From assembly GCA_945957335.1 (NCBI GenBank), contig CAMFLJ010000039.1:1-16656 (forward strand): a stretch of 16,656 nt of DNA. The letters run 5' to 3'. The notes under the pieces are model-generated. The model had not been told where the DNA came from, did no database searches, and saw only the letters and a list, made by a program, of their open reading frames with translations. Positions 5,617-14,764 of the stretch are shown here, piece by piece. Numbering within the stretch: position 1 is the stretch's first letter; each line of letters opens with the position of its first letter. The DNA is from an uncultured Actinomycetes bacterium (GTDB taxonomy: Bacteria > Actinomycetota > Acidimicrobiia > Acidimicrobiales > Acidimicrobilacustridaceae). The translations under genes were made by a program, and so were the position numbers.

Positions 5617-7401
5617 TCATGGGACCACCACCTGGCCGTCGGGCTCCGCGGGCTGCTCGGCCCGGAGGAGGCTGCAGCGGACGCGGGTGCCCTCGTTGGG
5701 CTTGCTGGCCACCTCGAGGGTGGCACCGATGCTCGAGGCTCGCTCGCGCATGCCCATGATGCCGTAGGAGTCGAGTCGGCCCTTGGTCCCCTCGGGGAAG
5801 CCGATGCCGTTGTCGGTGATCTCGAGCGCCGCGGACTCACCGTTGCAGCGCCAGAGGACGCGGACGCGGTCGGCCCGCGAGTGGCGTTCGACGTTGGTGA
5901 GCGCCTCCTGGGCGATGCGCCACATCTCGCGCTCCTGGAGCAGCGGGAGGCGGGCGTCGCGGTCGCAGAAGAGCTCGACCTGGAGGGTGCTGCGCTCGCG
6001 GATGCGGTTGGCGTAGGCCTCGAGCGTGTCGGCGATGTCGTGGGTGTCGGAGACGTCGGTGCGCAGGTCGTAGAGGGTGTCGCGGACCTCGCGGATGACG
6101 CCGCGGACGTCGTCACGGAGGCGCTGGAGCGACGTGCCGATCTCCTCGCCCCGCGACTCCTTGGTGACGATGTTGTCGAGCTCGAACGCCATGTAGGCCA
6201 ACGACTGGCCGATGCGGTCGTGGAGGTCCCGGGCGATGCGGGTGCGCTCCTCGTCGGCGCCGACGGTGCGCAGCCGGCTGAACCAGCGGGCGTTGTCGAT
6301 GGCGAGGGCGACGGGCTCGACGAAGCCCCGGAGCATCTCGACGTCGCGGTCGGTGAAGTGGTTGTCGTCGGCGTGCTCGACGGCGAGCAGGCCGATGACG
6401 CTGCCGCGGGCGGGCAGCACGGCGTAGATGCCCGAGCCCGAGCGGGGGCCGAGGCCCGACCAGCCGGCGGCGGGGAGGTTGGAGACGGAGAGGACGCCCT
6501 CGTCGTGCACCACCCGGCGCAGCGGCACCGTGAGGTCCTCGAACGACTGGCGCTGGGGCACCCGGCTGCCGCCCTCGCGGCGCAGGAGCTCCCAGGTGCC
6601 GTCGGTGTCGTCGAAGCCGAGCACCACGGCGGTGTCGAAGTCGAACAGGCCCCGCAGGCGGTTGACGGTGGTGTCGAGCACGTCGTCGAGGTCGAGCGAG
6701 GCGGGGAGGGTCTGGGTGACCCGGTGCAGGCTGTAGAGCAGGGCGTTCGCGTCGGCGAGGCGGCCGAGGCGGTCGAGGGCCAGGGAGTTCTGGCGCTCGG
6801 CCTCACCGGAGATCTGGCGGGTGTAGCCGGCGATCAGGGCCACCAGCAGCAGGACGAGGGTCCACTGCGCCGACTGGACCACACGGGCCCGGGTCGGGTC
6901 CTGCATGACGAAGGGGAGGCTCACGGCCAGGGTGGAGACGACGCCGATGCGCAGCGCGAAGCCGTAGCCGCGGGCGAAGCCGGCCACCATGACGGCGGTC
7001 AGCATCATCAAGATGAAGGGCGAGTCCCAGTAGCCGGTGGCGATGACGCAGGCCACGTTGAGGATGACCTCGCCGATGACCTCGAGGAGGCTGCGGACGT
7101 CGCTGGTGTAGCGGAGCGGGTGGAGCGTGCGGACGATCGTGTAGGCGAGGACCAGGGCCGACCACACCACGGTGGAGTAGGGCTTGGCCTCGAAGTGCTG
7201 GGTCGCGAGGGCCACCGATGCGATGGCGATCGCCCAGCGCACGGCCAGGATGGCGGGCCCGAACGCGGCGACGCGGTCGACGCGCTTGTCGAGGCCGATG
7301 CCGTCCTCGTACGTCGATCCGTCGGTGGACTCGGCGAGGCGCGACAGTCGATCACGCCACTCGTGTGCACCCTGTTGGGGTTCGGTGGGCACCTCGATCA
7401 C
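5617..7401 (-). CDS. NarL-type sensor histidine kinase with membrane and GAF domains
   Basis: This 594-residue kinase has an N-terminal block of about six hydrophobic segments (residues 48-195), a short coiled linker, a GAF sensor domain (about 235-370), a HisKA_3 dimerisation domain with phospho-accepting His394 in RDLHDRIGQ, and a HATPase domain with N-box Asn503, DNGIGF (530-535) and the YGIMGMRERA lid segment. This is the DegS/NarX/LiaS subclass that pairs with NarL-type regulators. The stop overlaps the alternative regulator start by four bases (ATGA). The GTG start at 7401 is uncertain; a GTG three codons later has GAGGGG better placed upstream. The ligand is not predictable from sequence. 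The gene is divergent from coaE. Confidence 0.93.
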   Translation of the reverse strand: MIEVPTEPQQGAHEWRDRLSRLAESTDGSTYEDGIGLDKRVDRVAAFGPAILAVRWAIAIASVALATQHFEAKPYSTVVWSALVLAYTIVRTLHPLRYTSDVRSLLEVIGEVILNVACVIATGYWDSPFILMMLTAVMVAGFARGYGFALRIGVVSTLAVSLPFVMQDPTRARVVQSAQWTLVLLLVALIAGYTRQISGEAERQNSLALDRLGRLADANALLYSLHRVTQTLPASLDLDDVLDTTVNRLRGLFDFDTAVVLGFDDTDGTWELLRREGGSRVPQRQSFEDLTVPLRRVVHDEGVLSVSNLPAAGWSGLGPRSGSGIYAVLPARGSVIGLLAVEHADDNHFTDRDVEMLRGFVEPVALAIDNARWFSRLRTVGADEERTRIARDLHDRIGQSLAYMAFELDNIVTKESRGEEIGTSLQRLRDDVRGVIREVRDTLYDLRTDVSDTHDIADTLEAYANRIRERSTLQVELFCDRDARLPLLQEREMWRIAQEALTNVERHSRADRVRVLWRCNGESAALEITDNGIGFPEGTKGRLDSYGIMGMRERASSIGATLEVASKPNEGTRVRCSLLRAEQPAEPDGQVVVP

Positions 7402-7470
7402 CCCTCAATTGTCGGCGTCCGGCGCCGAACCTTGAACGGATGGGCCCCGGAGGGGTCCGACGGCCCCTGA

Positions 7471-7476
7471 TAGGTT
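7471..7476 (+). promoter_or_regulatory. Probable -10 element of coaE
   Basis: TAGGTT fits the actinobacterial TANNNT pattern and ends eight bases before the GTG start at 7485. Transcription would begin at or next to the start codon, implying a leaderless message. There is no Shine-Dalgarno sequence to contradict this, and no clear -35 element. Confidence 0.45.
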
Positions 7477-7484
7477 GCCAAACC

Positions 7485-8105
7485 GTGCTCCTCATCGGGT
7501 TGACCGGCGGGATCGGCAGCGGGAAGTCCACCGTGTCGGCCGCCCTGGCGCGCCGTGGCGCAGTGGTGATCGATGCCGACGCGGTCGTGCGCGAGCTGCA
7601 GTCGCCCGGCGGTGCGGTGCTCGACGCCATGGTCGCGCACTTCGGCCCCGGGATCCTCCATGGTGACGGCACGCTCGACCGCCAGAAGGTGGCCGACCTG
7701 GTGTTCGGCGACGACGAGCAGCTGAAGGCGCTCAACGCCATCGTCCACCCCGAGGTCGGTGCCGAGATCCAGCGGCGGATGGACGCCCAGGCCGAGACCG
7801 ACCACGTCGTGGTGCTCGACGTGCCGCTGCTGGTCGAGAGCAAGGCCTACACGACGGCTGGCACGATCGTGGTCGACACCGACCCCGACATCGCCGTCGA
7901 GCGGCTCGTGGCCTTCCGGGGCTTCACCGAGGCCGACGCCCGGGCCCGCATGGCCCGTCAGGCCACCCGCGAGCAGCGCCTCGAGGCGGCCGACTTCGTG
8001 GTGCGCAACGACGGCACGCCCGACGACCTCGAGCCGCAGGTCGAGGCGTGCTGGGCGTGGATCGAGGGGCTGCGCGCCGAGGCCGCCGCCCCGGCCGCCG
8101 ACTGA
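7485..8105 (+). CDS. coaE: Dephospho-CoA kinase
   Basis: This 206-residue enzyme phosphorylates the 3'-hydroxyl of dephospho-CoA with ATP, the last step of coenzyme A synthesis, in the cytoplasm. The P-loop TGGIGSGKST is at residues 7-16, followed by VIDADAVVREL, the NAIVHPEV segment and the VPLLVES motif, all typical of CoaE. Length equals the family norm of about 200. GTG 7485 is preferred over an in-frame ATG at 7440 because CoaE proteins begin just before the P-loop strand and because a -10 element sits between the two. The stop lies only four bases from the stop of convergent dprE1. It is divergent from the sensor kinase. Confidence 0.96.
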   Translation: MLLIGLTGGIGSGKSTVSAALARRGAVVIDADAVVRELQSPGGAVLDAMVAHFGPGILHGDGTLDRQKVADLVFGDDEQLKALNAIVHPEVGAEIQRRMDAQAETDHVVVLDVPLLVESKAYTTAGTIVVDTDPDIAVERLVAFRGFTEADARARMARQATREQRLEAADFVVRNDGTPDDLEPQVEACWAWIEGLRAEAAAPAAD

Positions 8106-8109
8106 TTCC

Positions 8110-9513
8110 CTAGAGCCCGAGCCGGCGGGAGAGGTCGCTGCGGATTCGGCGCTGGGGGTCGACGCGGTTGCGCACGGCCCGCCACTCGTCGAGGCGGGGG
8201 TACATCTGCGGCACGAGCTCGGGCCGGACCCGGCTGTCCTTGGCCAGGTAGACCCGACCGCCCTCGGCCACGACGAGCTCGTCGAGGCGGTCGAGGAGCG
8301 GGCCGAGGCCGCGCACCCCGGCGGGGATGTCGAGGGCGAGGGTCCAGCCCGGGGCCGGGAACGACAGGGGAGCGGGGTCGGCCTCGCCGAACGCCTTGAG
8401 CACGGCGAGGAACGACGTGCACCCCGACGCGCTGAGCTCCTCGATGATGCGGCGCAGCGTGGCCTCTGCACCGAAGGGGATCACGAACTGCCACTGCAGG
8501 AAGCCCTGCGGGCCGTAGATGCGGTTCCAGCCGCCGACCATGTCGAGGGGGTGGAAGAAGGTCGGGATGGTCTGGAGCTCGTCGCGGCGGCGGACGGGCG
8601 CCTTGCGGAACCAGAGCTCGTTGAAGGCCCGCACGGTGAGCTTGTTGAGCAGCCCGTCGGGGACGAACGGGGGAGCGCTGGCCAGCACGCCCGCCGAGTA
8701 GGCGTAGGGGTCGGGGCCGGCGGCGGGTGCGGCCTCCTCCGCGGTGGCGAACCGGCCGCGGGTGAGTACGGAGCGGCCCGTCGCCCGGCCACCGGCCATG
8801 AGGTCGATCCACGCCACCGAGTAGTCGTAGGCGTGGTCGCCCGACGCCATGAGCTCGAGCACCTCGTCGAGGTCGGCGGCCCGGTCGGTGTCGACGAGCA
8901 GGCGGCTCGAGCCGATGCGGGGGCAGGCGAAGGTGGCGTCGAGGACCACACCGGTGAGGCCCATGCCCCCGGCGGTGGCCCAGAACAGCTCGGGGTCGCG
9001 GTCGGGGCCGATCTCGACGACCTCGCCGTCGGCCAGCTGGAGGTGCAGCGAGGTGACGTGCTGGCACCAGCTGCCCTTGCGGTGGTGGTTCTTGCCGTGG
9101 ATGTCGGCCGCGATCGCCCCGCCGACGGTGACGTAGCGGGTGCCGGGCGTGACCGGCACGAAGAGCCCCTGGGGCACGAGGGCGTGCAGCAGCCGGTCGA
9201 TGCTCGCGCCCGCCTCGGCGGTGACGAGGACGGTGTCGGAGGCGGGGTCGGCGTCGTGGATCGTGAAGGCGTCGACGTCGGTGGTCTCGACCACGGTGCC
9301 GCCGCTGTTCTGTGCGCAGTCGCCGTAGCCCCGGCCGAGGCCCCGGGCCAGCAGCCCGCGCGGCGAGCCGTTGGGCAGCGCCCTCTGGAGCTCGGTGGCC
9401 GACGTGGGGCGGCGCACGTCGGACGCGGTCGGGGCCGTGCGGCCCCAGCCCGTCAGCTCGGCGGTGTGGGGCCGGGCGAGGACGGCGGCCGGCTCAGGCG
9501 GCGTAGGTGGCAC
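8110..9513 (-). CDS. dprE1: Decaprenylphosphoryl-beta-D-ribose 2'-oxidase
   Basis: This 467-residue FAD enzyme oxidises decaprenylphosphoryl ribose at C2', the first half of the epimerisation that gives decaprenylphosphoryl arabinose (DPA). The LTGWGRTAP start, ARGLGRGYGD, VTPGTRYVTVGGAIAADIHG with KNHH (His139, Lys141) and the FHPLDMVGGWNRIYGPQGF stretch match DprE1 closely. Lys425 in LAKDSR matches catalytic-site Lys418 of the Mycobacterium tuberculosis enzyme. The residue aligned with its Cys387, the covalent target of benzothiazinones, is Ala393 (GWTLALD). GTG 9513 is chosen because it gives a leader of usual length; it overlaps the end of the ubiA-type gene by 20 bases. The frame is open further upstream but that part is antisense-like and low in family character. 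Confidence 0.93.
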   Translation of the reverse strand: MPPTPPEPAAVLARPHTAELTGWGRTAPTASDVRRPTSATELQRALPNGSPRGLLARGLGRGYGDCAQNSGGTVVETTDVDAFTIHDADPASDTVLVTAEAGASIDRLLHALVPQGLFVPVTPGTRYVTVGGAIAADIHGKNHHRKGSWCQHVTSLHLQLADGEVVEIGPDRDPELFWATAGGMGLTGVVLDATFACPRIGSSRLLVDTDRAADLDEVLELMASGDHAYDYSVAWIDLMAGGRATGRSVLTRGRFATAEEAAPAAGPDPYAYSAGVLASAPPFVPDGLLNKLTVRAFNELWFRKAPVRRRDELQTIPTFFHPLDMVGGWNRIYGPQGFLQWQFVIPFGAEATLRRIIEELSASGCTSFLAVLKAFGEADPAPLSFPAPGWTLALDIPAGVRGLGPLLDRLDELVVAEGGRVYLAKDSRVRPELVPQMYPRLDEWRAVRNRVDPQRRIRSDLSRRLGL

Positions 9514-10396
9514 AGGCGTAGATGATGGCCCAGAGGGCGCCGGCGACGAGGAGCGTGCGGTCGGAGAGCACCAGGTTCTCGGGCTCGGCGCCCTTGCCCT
9601 GGTCGAGCAGGAGGGCGTAGCGGAGGATGGCGACGGCGAAGGGCACGATCGAGAGCTGGTACCAGATCGCCCCGTTGCCGTTGGCCTCGGCCGACGAGAA
9701 CGCCCACATGCAGTAGGCGATGAGCGCACCACCCGAGAACACCGCCCGCAGGTAGGCGAGGTAGGCGGGGGTGTAGGCGGCCAGGGCGGGGCGGACGTCG
9801 ATGGCCTCGTGGGCCTCGAGGTCGGAGAGCTCGCCGTGGCGCTTGCCGGCGACCATGAAGAGGGCCCCGAAGCTCGTGACGATGAAGAACCACTCGCTGA
9901 TCGGGATGTCGGTTGCGGTGGCGCCGCCGACGGCCCGCAGCACGAAGCCGGCGGCCACCGCGACGATGTCGAGCACGGGCACGTGCTTGAGCTTCATCGT
10001 GTAGGCGGTGGTCAGCGCGAGGTAGCCGAGGATGGTGATGCCGAAGTCGGTCGAGGTGAGGAACGCGCCGCCGACGCCGGCGACGAGCAGGACCGCGGCG
10101 AGCACGAAGGCGAGGCCCACGGGCACGGACCCGGCGGCGATCGGGCGGTGGCGCTTCACCGGGTGGCGGCGGTCGGCCTCGACGTCGACGGCGTCGTTCA
10201 GCAGGTAGGTGGCGCTGGCCGCCGCGCAGAAGCAGGCGAAGGCGGCCACGGTGTGGAGCAGCGTCGAGCGGTCGTCGATCATCCCGGCGGCCACGGGCGC
10301 GGCGAACACGAGGACGTTCTTGGCCCACTGCTTCGGGCGCAGCGATCGGACGAGGCCGACCCCCAGCGAGGGTGGCGCCACGGGCTCGGGGCTCAT
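9494..10396 (-). CDS. ubiA: Decaprenyl-phosphate phosphoribosyltransferase (UbiA family)
   Basis: This 300-residue integral membrane protein transfers 5-phosphoribose from PRPP to decaprenyl phosphate, the committed step of DPA synthesis. It carries LRPKQWAKN near the N-terminus, the Asp-rich motif NDAVDVEADRRHPVKRHRP (about 67-85), the second region YTMKLKHVPVLDIVAVAAGF and about nine membrane helices. Length matches the mycobacterial Rv3806c protein (about 300). ATG 10396 lies one base after the dprE2 stop and its end overlaps dprE1 by 20 bases, so the three are probably translated as one operon. The association with dprE1 and dprE2 separates it from menaquinone- or haem-pathway UbiA relatives. 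Confidence 0.93.
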   Translation of the reverse strand: MSPEPVAPPSLGVGLVRSLRPKQWAKNVLVFAAPVAAGMIDDRSTLLHTVAAFACFCAAASATYLLNDAVDVEADRRHPVKRHRPIAAGSVPVGLAFVLAAVLLVAGVGGAFLTSTDFGITILGYLALTTAYTMKLKHVPVLDIVAVAAGFVLRAVGGATATDIPISEWFFIVTSFGALFMVAGKRHGELSDLEAHEAIDVRPALAAYTPAYLAYLRAVFSGGALIAYCMWAFSSAEANGNGAIWYQLSIVPFAVAILRYALLLDQGKGAEPENLVLSDRTLLVAGALWAIIYACATYAA

Positions 10397-10397
10397 G

Positions 10398-11159
10398 TCA
10401 GCGGGCGCTCACCCGGCGCCAGACGCCTCGGGGGAGGTTGCGCATCACCGTGAAGACGGGGGCCAGGACGGCCGGGGCCCAGATGACCTCGCGGCCCTTG
10501 GCCAGGCCCGCCACCACGGCGTCGGCGACCTTGTCGGGCGTGGTGGCGAACGGCGCCGGCTGCATGCCCTCGGTCATGCGACCGTGCACGAAGCCGGGGC
10601 GCACGACCACCACCCGCGAGCCGGTGCCGACGAGCGCGTCGCCGAGGCCCTGCGCAAAGGCGTCGAGGCCGGCCTTGGTCGAGCCGTACACGTAGTTGTC
10701 GGCCCGGGCCCGCACGCCCGCCACCGACGAGAGCACCAGCAGCGTGCCGTGGCCCTGGGTGCGGAAGCGCGACGCCACCGCGAGCGAGGCGGAGACGGCA
10801 CCGACGTAGTTGGCACGGGCCGCGTCGGCGGCGGCGACCGGGTCGGCGTCGAAGGTGGCCTGGTCGCCGAGCACGCCGAAGGCGATGATCGCCATGTCGA
10901 TGTCGCCGTGCGCGTCGAACGCGGCGTCGACGGCGGCCTGGTGGGAGGCGGGGTCGAGGGCGTCGAACGCGAACGAGTCGACGGTGGCGCCGGCCGCCTG
11001 CCAACGAGCGGCGACGGGCGAGAGGGCGGTGATGTCGCGGGCACCGAGCACGACGGTGCGGCAGCGCCCACCGACGAGGCGGTCGACGATGGCCTGGGCG
11101 ATCTCCGAGCCACCGCCCAGCACCAGCACCGACTGGACCGCTCCCACTGCATCTCTCAT
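10398..11159 (-). CDS. dprE2: Decaprenylphosphoryl-2-keto-erythro-pentose reductase
   Basis: This 253-residue short-chain dehydrogenase reduces the 2-keto intermediate made by DprE1 to DPA, using NADH or NADPH. The nucleotide-binding motif is the variant GGGSEIA (residues 15-21) seen in DprE2, followed by LGARD and the catalytic set Ser145, Tyr158 and Lys162 (YGSTK). The RVVVVRPGFVHGRMT stretch is also typical. It is the first gene of the operon dprE2-ubiA-dprE1. A TAACAT sequence on the minus strand near 11199-11204 is a possible -10. It is divergent from a GT-C-like gene, with 94 bases between the starts. The sequence alone would only give SDR; the operon makes DprE2 the best call. Confidence 0.9.
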   Translation of the reverse strand: MRDAVGAVQSVLVLGGGSEIAQAIVDRLVGGRCRTVVLGARDITALSPVAARWQAAGATVDSFAFDALDPASHQAAVDAAFDAHGDIDMAIIAFGVLGDQATFDADPVAAADAARANYVGAVSASLAVASRFRTQGHGTLLVLSSVAGVRARADNYVYGSTKAGLDAFAQGLGDALVGTGSRVVVVRPGFVHGRMTEGMQPAPFATTPDKVADAVVAGLAKGREVIWAPAVLAPVFTVMRNLPRGVWRRVSAR

Positions 11160-11241
11160 CCGGTTGCTGCCCGCCTCTCGGTGTCGTGTCGGCGGCCGAT
11201 GTTAGGCGGCCGGGTCACCCGGGCCGGCTCAGGGCGTCGCC

Positions 11242-11247
11242 TACGGT
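11242..11247 (+). promoter_or_regulatory. Probable -10 element of the GT-C-like gene at 11254
   Basis: TACGGT (TANNNT pattern) ends seven bases... that is, it occupies -12 to -7 relative to the ATG at 11254, placing the transcription start on the start codon. No Shine-Dalgarno sequence is present, so a leaderless message is likely. The -35 region shows no recognisable element. Confidence 0.42.
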
Positions 11248-11253
11248 TCCGCC

Positions 11254-12636
11254 ATGGCGGTGGTGGCCGAGGTCGGGCAGGAGCGGTGGAGCACGTCGCA
11301 GCGTGGCGTCGCCCTGGTCGCGGTCGGGGTCGGCCTGGTGGCCCGATGGTGGTCGTTGGGCGGCAGCGGGGTCAGCTTCGACGAGGCGTTCACCGCGGCC
11401 TACTCCTCGCTGCCGATCGGCGACATCCCGGGTGCGCTCAGGGCCAACGACAGCCACCCGCCCCTCGACTACCTGCTCCGCCACCTCGTGGCCGGTGCCC
11501 ACTCGGAGTTCTGGCTGCGGGCTCCGTCGGCGGTCTTCTCGGGCGCCGCGTTGGTGGTGGTCGCGCTCTGGATGCGCAGGCGGGGCTGGTTCGGGGTCGG
11601 CGTGGTCGCGCTCTTCGCGGTGAGCCCGTTCCAGCTCCTCTACGGCCGCCAGGCCCGGATGTACGCGCTGCTCACGCTGATCGGGGTGCTCCTCGCGGTG
11701 CTGACCGAGCGGTGGCTCGCGGGTGACCGGCGGGCCCGGATCGCGGTCGCGGTCGGCGCGCTCCTGCTCGTCGCCTGCCTCGACCACGCCGGTGGGCTCC
11801 TCCTCGCCGCCGGCGTGTTCACGGTGCCGGGGCTGAGCCGCGAGCGCTCCGCGTGGTGGTGGCGCGCCGCTCCGGTGGCGGCGGTGGCCGTGTGGGTCGG
11901 GCTGTGGTCGAGCTCGTTCCTCGACCAGGCGAGCCGGAACACCGGGCTCTGGATCCCGCGGTCGACCCCCGACTCGCTCGACGGCGCCGTCAACGGCATG
12001 GTCAGCCTGCTCGAGGGGACCCGCTGGACGGTCACCCTCCTCACGGTCGGTGGGGGCGTCGCCCTCTACGTGGCCCACCGCCGCCTGGGCCGGGTGTGGC
12101 TGAGCCTCTTCGCGGTGCCGTTCGCGGTGATGGCCCTGGCCGGCCTGCACTACCACGTGGTGCTCCCGAGGACGCTCGCCGCCTCGGCGTGGGCCATCCC
12201 GGTGGCCTGGGCCGCGCTGGTGGAGTGGACGGTTCGCCGGTGGGTCCCGATCGGCGTGGTCCTGGCCGGGATCCTCGCGGTGATCGTGCTGCGCTCCGTA
12301 CCGACCGCGATCCGGTTCGACGAGGGCTACGAGCGGCCCGTCGCCACGGCGGTCGCGCAGGTCCAGCCGGGTGACGGGCTGCTCGTGCACCCCTACTGGC
12401 TCTGGCCGCTGGCGTGGTGGAACGACACGCCCGGACGCGGTGATGCGCCGCCCCCGGCGATGGAGGGCGTCGACGGCCGCTACTGGCTGTGGCCGGGGGC
12501 GCAGCCGACGGGGCGCACCTGGGTGGTGGAGCCGAAGGTGTACCGCCTCGACACGTCGCGGTGGCAGATGTGCTCGGAGTGGCAGGAGCTCAGCGACGAG
12601 TGGGAGCTCGGCTGCGTTGTCACAGGGGGTTCCTAG
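11254..12636 (+). CDS. GT-C-type membrane glycosyltransferase, substrate unknown
   Basis: This 460-residue polytopic protein has a first helix at about 17-35, then an SFDEAFT segment with the acidic pair Asp43-Glu44 typical of the first outside loop of lipid-phosphate-sugar-dependent glycosyltransferases (ArnT/PMT-like). NDSHPPLDY (65-73) and GRQARMYAL (131-139) are also family hallmarks. About ten membrane segments run to residue ~350, followed by a soluble C-terminal part of about 110 residues. It should transfer a sugar from a polyprenyl-phosphate donor on the outer face of the membrane. Being divergent from the DPA operon makes DPA a possible donor, but this is inference from position. 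Its stop codon is part of the uvrB -10 element. Confidence 0.82.
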   Translation: MAVVAEVGQERWSTSQRGVALVAVGVGLVARWWSLGGSGVSFDEAFTAAYSSLPIGDIPGALRANDSHPPLDYLLRHLVAGAHSEFWLRAPSAVFSGAALVVVALWMRRRGWFGVGVVALFAVSPFQLLYGRQARMYALLTLIGVLLAVLTERWLAGDRRARIAVAVGALLLVACLDHAGGLLLAAGVFTVPGLSRERSAWWWRAAPVAAVAVWVGLWSSSFLDQASRNTGLWIPRSTPDSLDGAVNGMVSLLEGTRWTVTLLTVGGGVALYVAHRRLGRVWLSLFAVPFAVMALAGLHYHVVLPRTLAASAWAIPVAWAALVEWTVRRWVPIGVVLAGILAVIVLRSVPTAIRFDEGYERPVATAVAQVQPGDGLLVHPYWLWPLAWWNDTPGRGDAPPPAMEGVDGRYWLWPGAQPTGRTWVVEPKVYRLDTSRWQMCSEWQELSDEWELGCVVTGGS

Positions 12637-12639
12637 ACT
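12617..12639 (+). promoter_or_regulatory. RecA-NDp/PafBC-like promoter of uvrB
   Basis: TTGTCACAG (12617-12625), eight bases, then TAGACT (12634-12639) match the layout TTGTCRGTG-N8-TANNNT described for RecA-independent DNA-damage promoters of mycobacteria. Seven of nine positions of the first element fit and the spacing is exact. TAGACT lies at -13 to -8 from ATG 12647, so the message is probably leaderless. No LexA box is visible nearby. Confidence 0.55.
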
Positions 12640-12646
12640 TCCCCGC

Positions 12647-14662
<2,016 letters not shown>

Positions 14663-14725
14663 CCGGTCGATCACCTCGCTGCGGGCGGTGGCCTGCGCCG
14701 GCGTCCGCGTCGGGCGCTCGCGACG

Positions 14726-14758
14726 GTCCGTTCGACCGTGATCGCCGCCAGCCAAGAT
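14726..14758 (+). promoter_or_regulatory. Candidate promoter of the gene at 14765
   Basis: GTCCGTTCG (14726-14734) lies exactly 30 bases before GTG 14765. The same nine bases lie exactly 30 bases before the uvrA start. CAAGAT at 14753-14758 occupies the -10 position for a leaderless transcript. The first element is also the core of the pilin upstream motif in the same orientation relative to the gene, and is flanked as ACGGTC-N5-GACCGT. Confidence 0.4.
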
Positions 14759-14764
14759 GGTCCG

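Noticed and set aside
5537..5620. ATG 5620 as the start of the response regulator.
   Set aside because: It overlaps the kinase stop as ATGA, which is plausible, but the 28 added residues are low-complexity and the ATG at 5536 has a much better ribosome-binding site. It remains an alternative.
7440..7485. An ATG at 7440 as the start of coaE.
   Set aside because: It would add 15 residues before the P-loop strand that CoaE proteins do not have, and a -10 element lies between it and the preferred GTG.
5881..9525. Long plus-strand frames opposite the sensor kinase and dprE1.
   Set aside because: They are antisense to clearly identified proteins and show no recognisable domain.
14720..14739. A LexA box upstream of the gene at 14765.
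   Set aside because: CGACGGTCCGTTCG has a good right half but the left half mismatches CGAAC at two of five positions, so it was not called an SOS box, only reported as a shared element.
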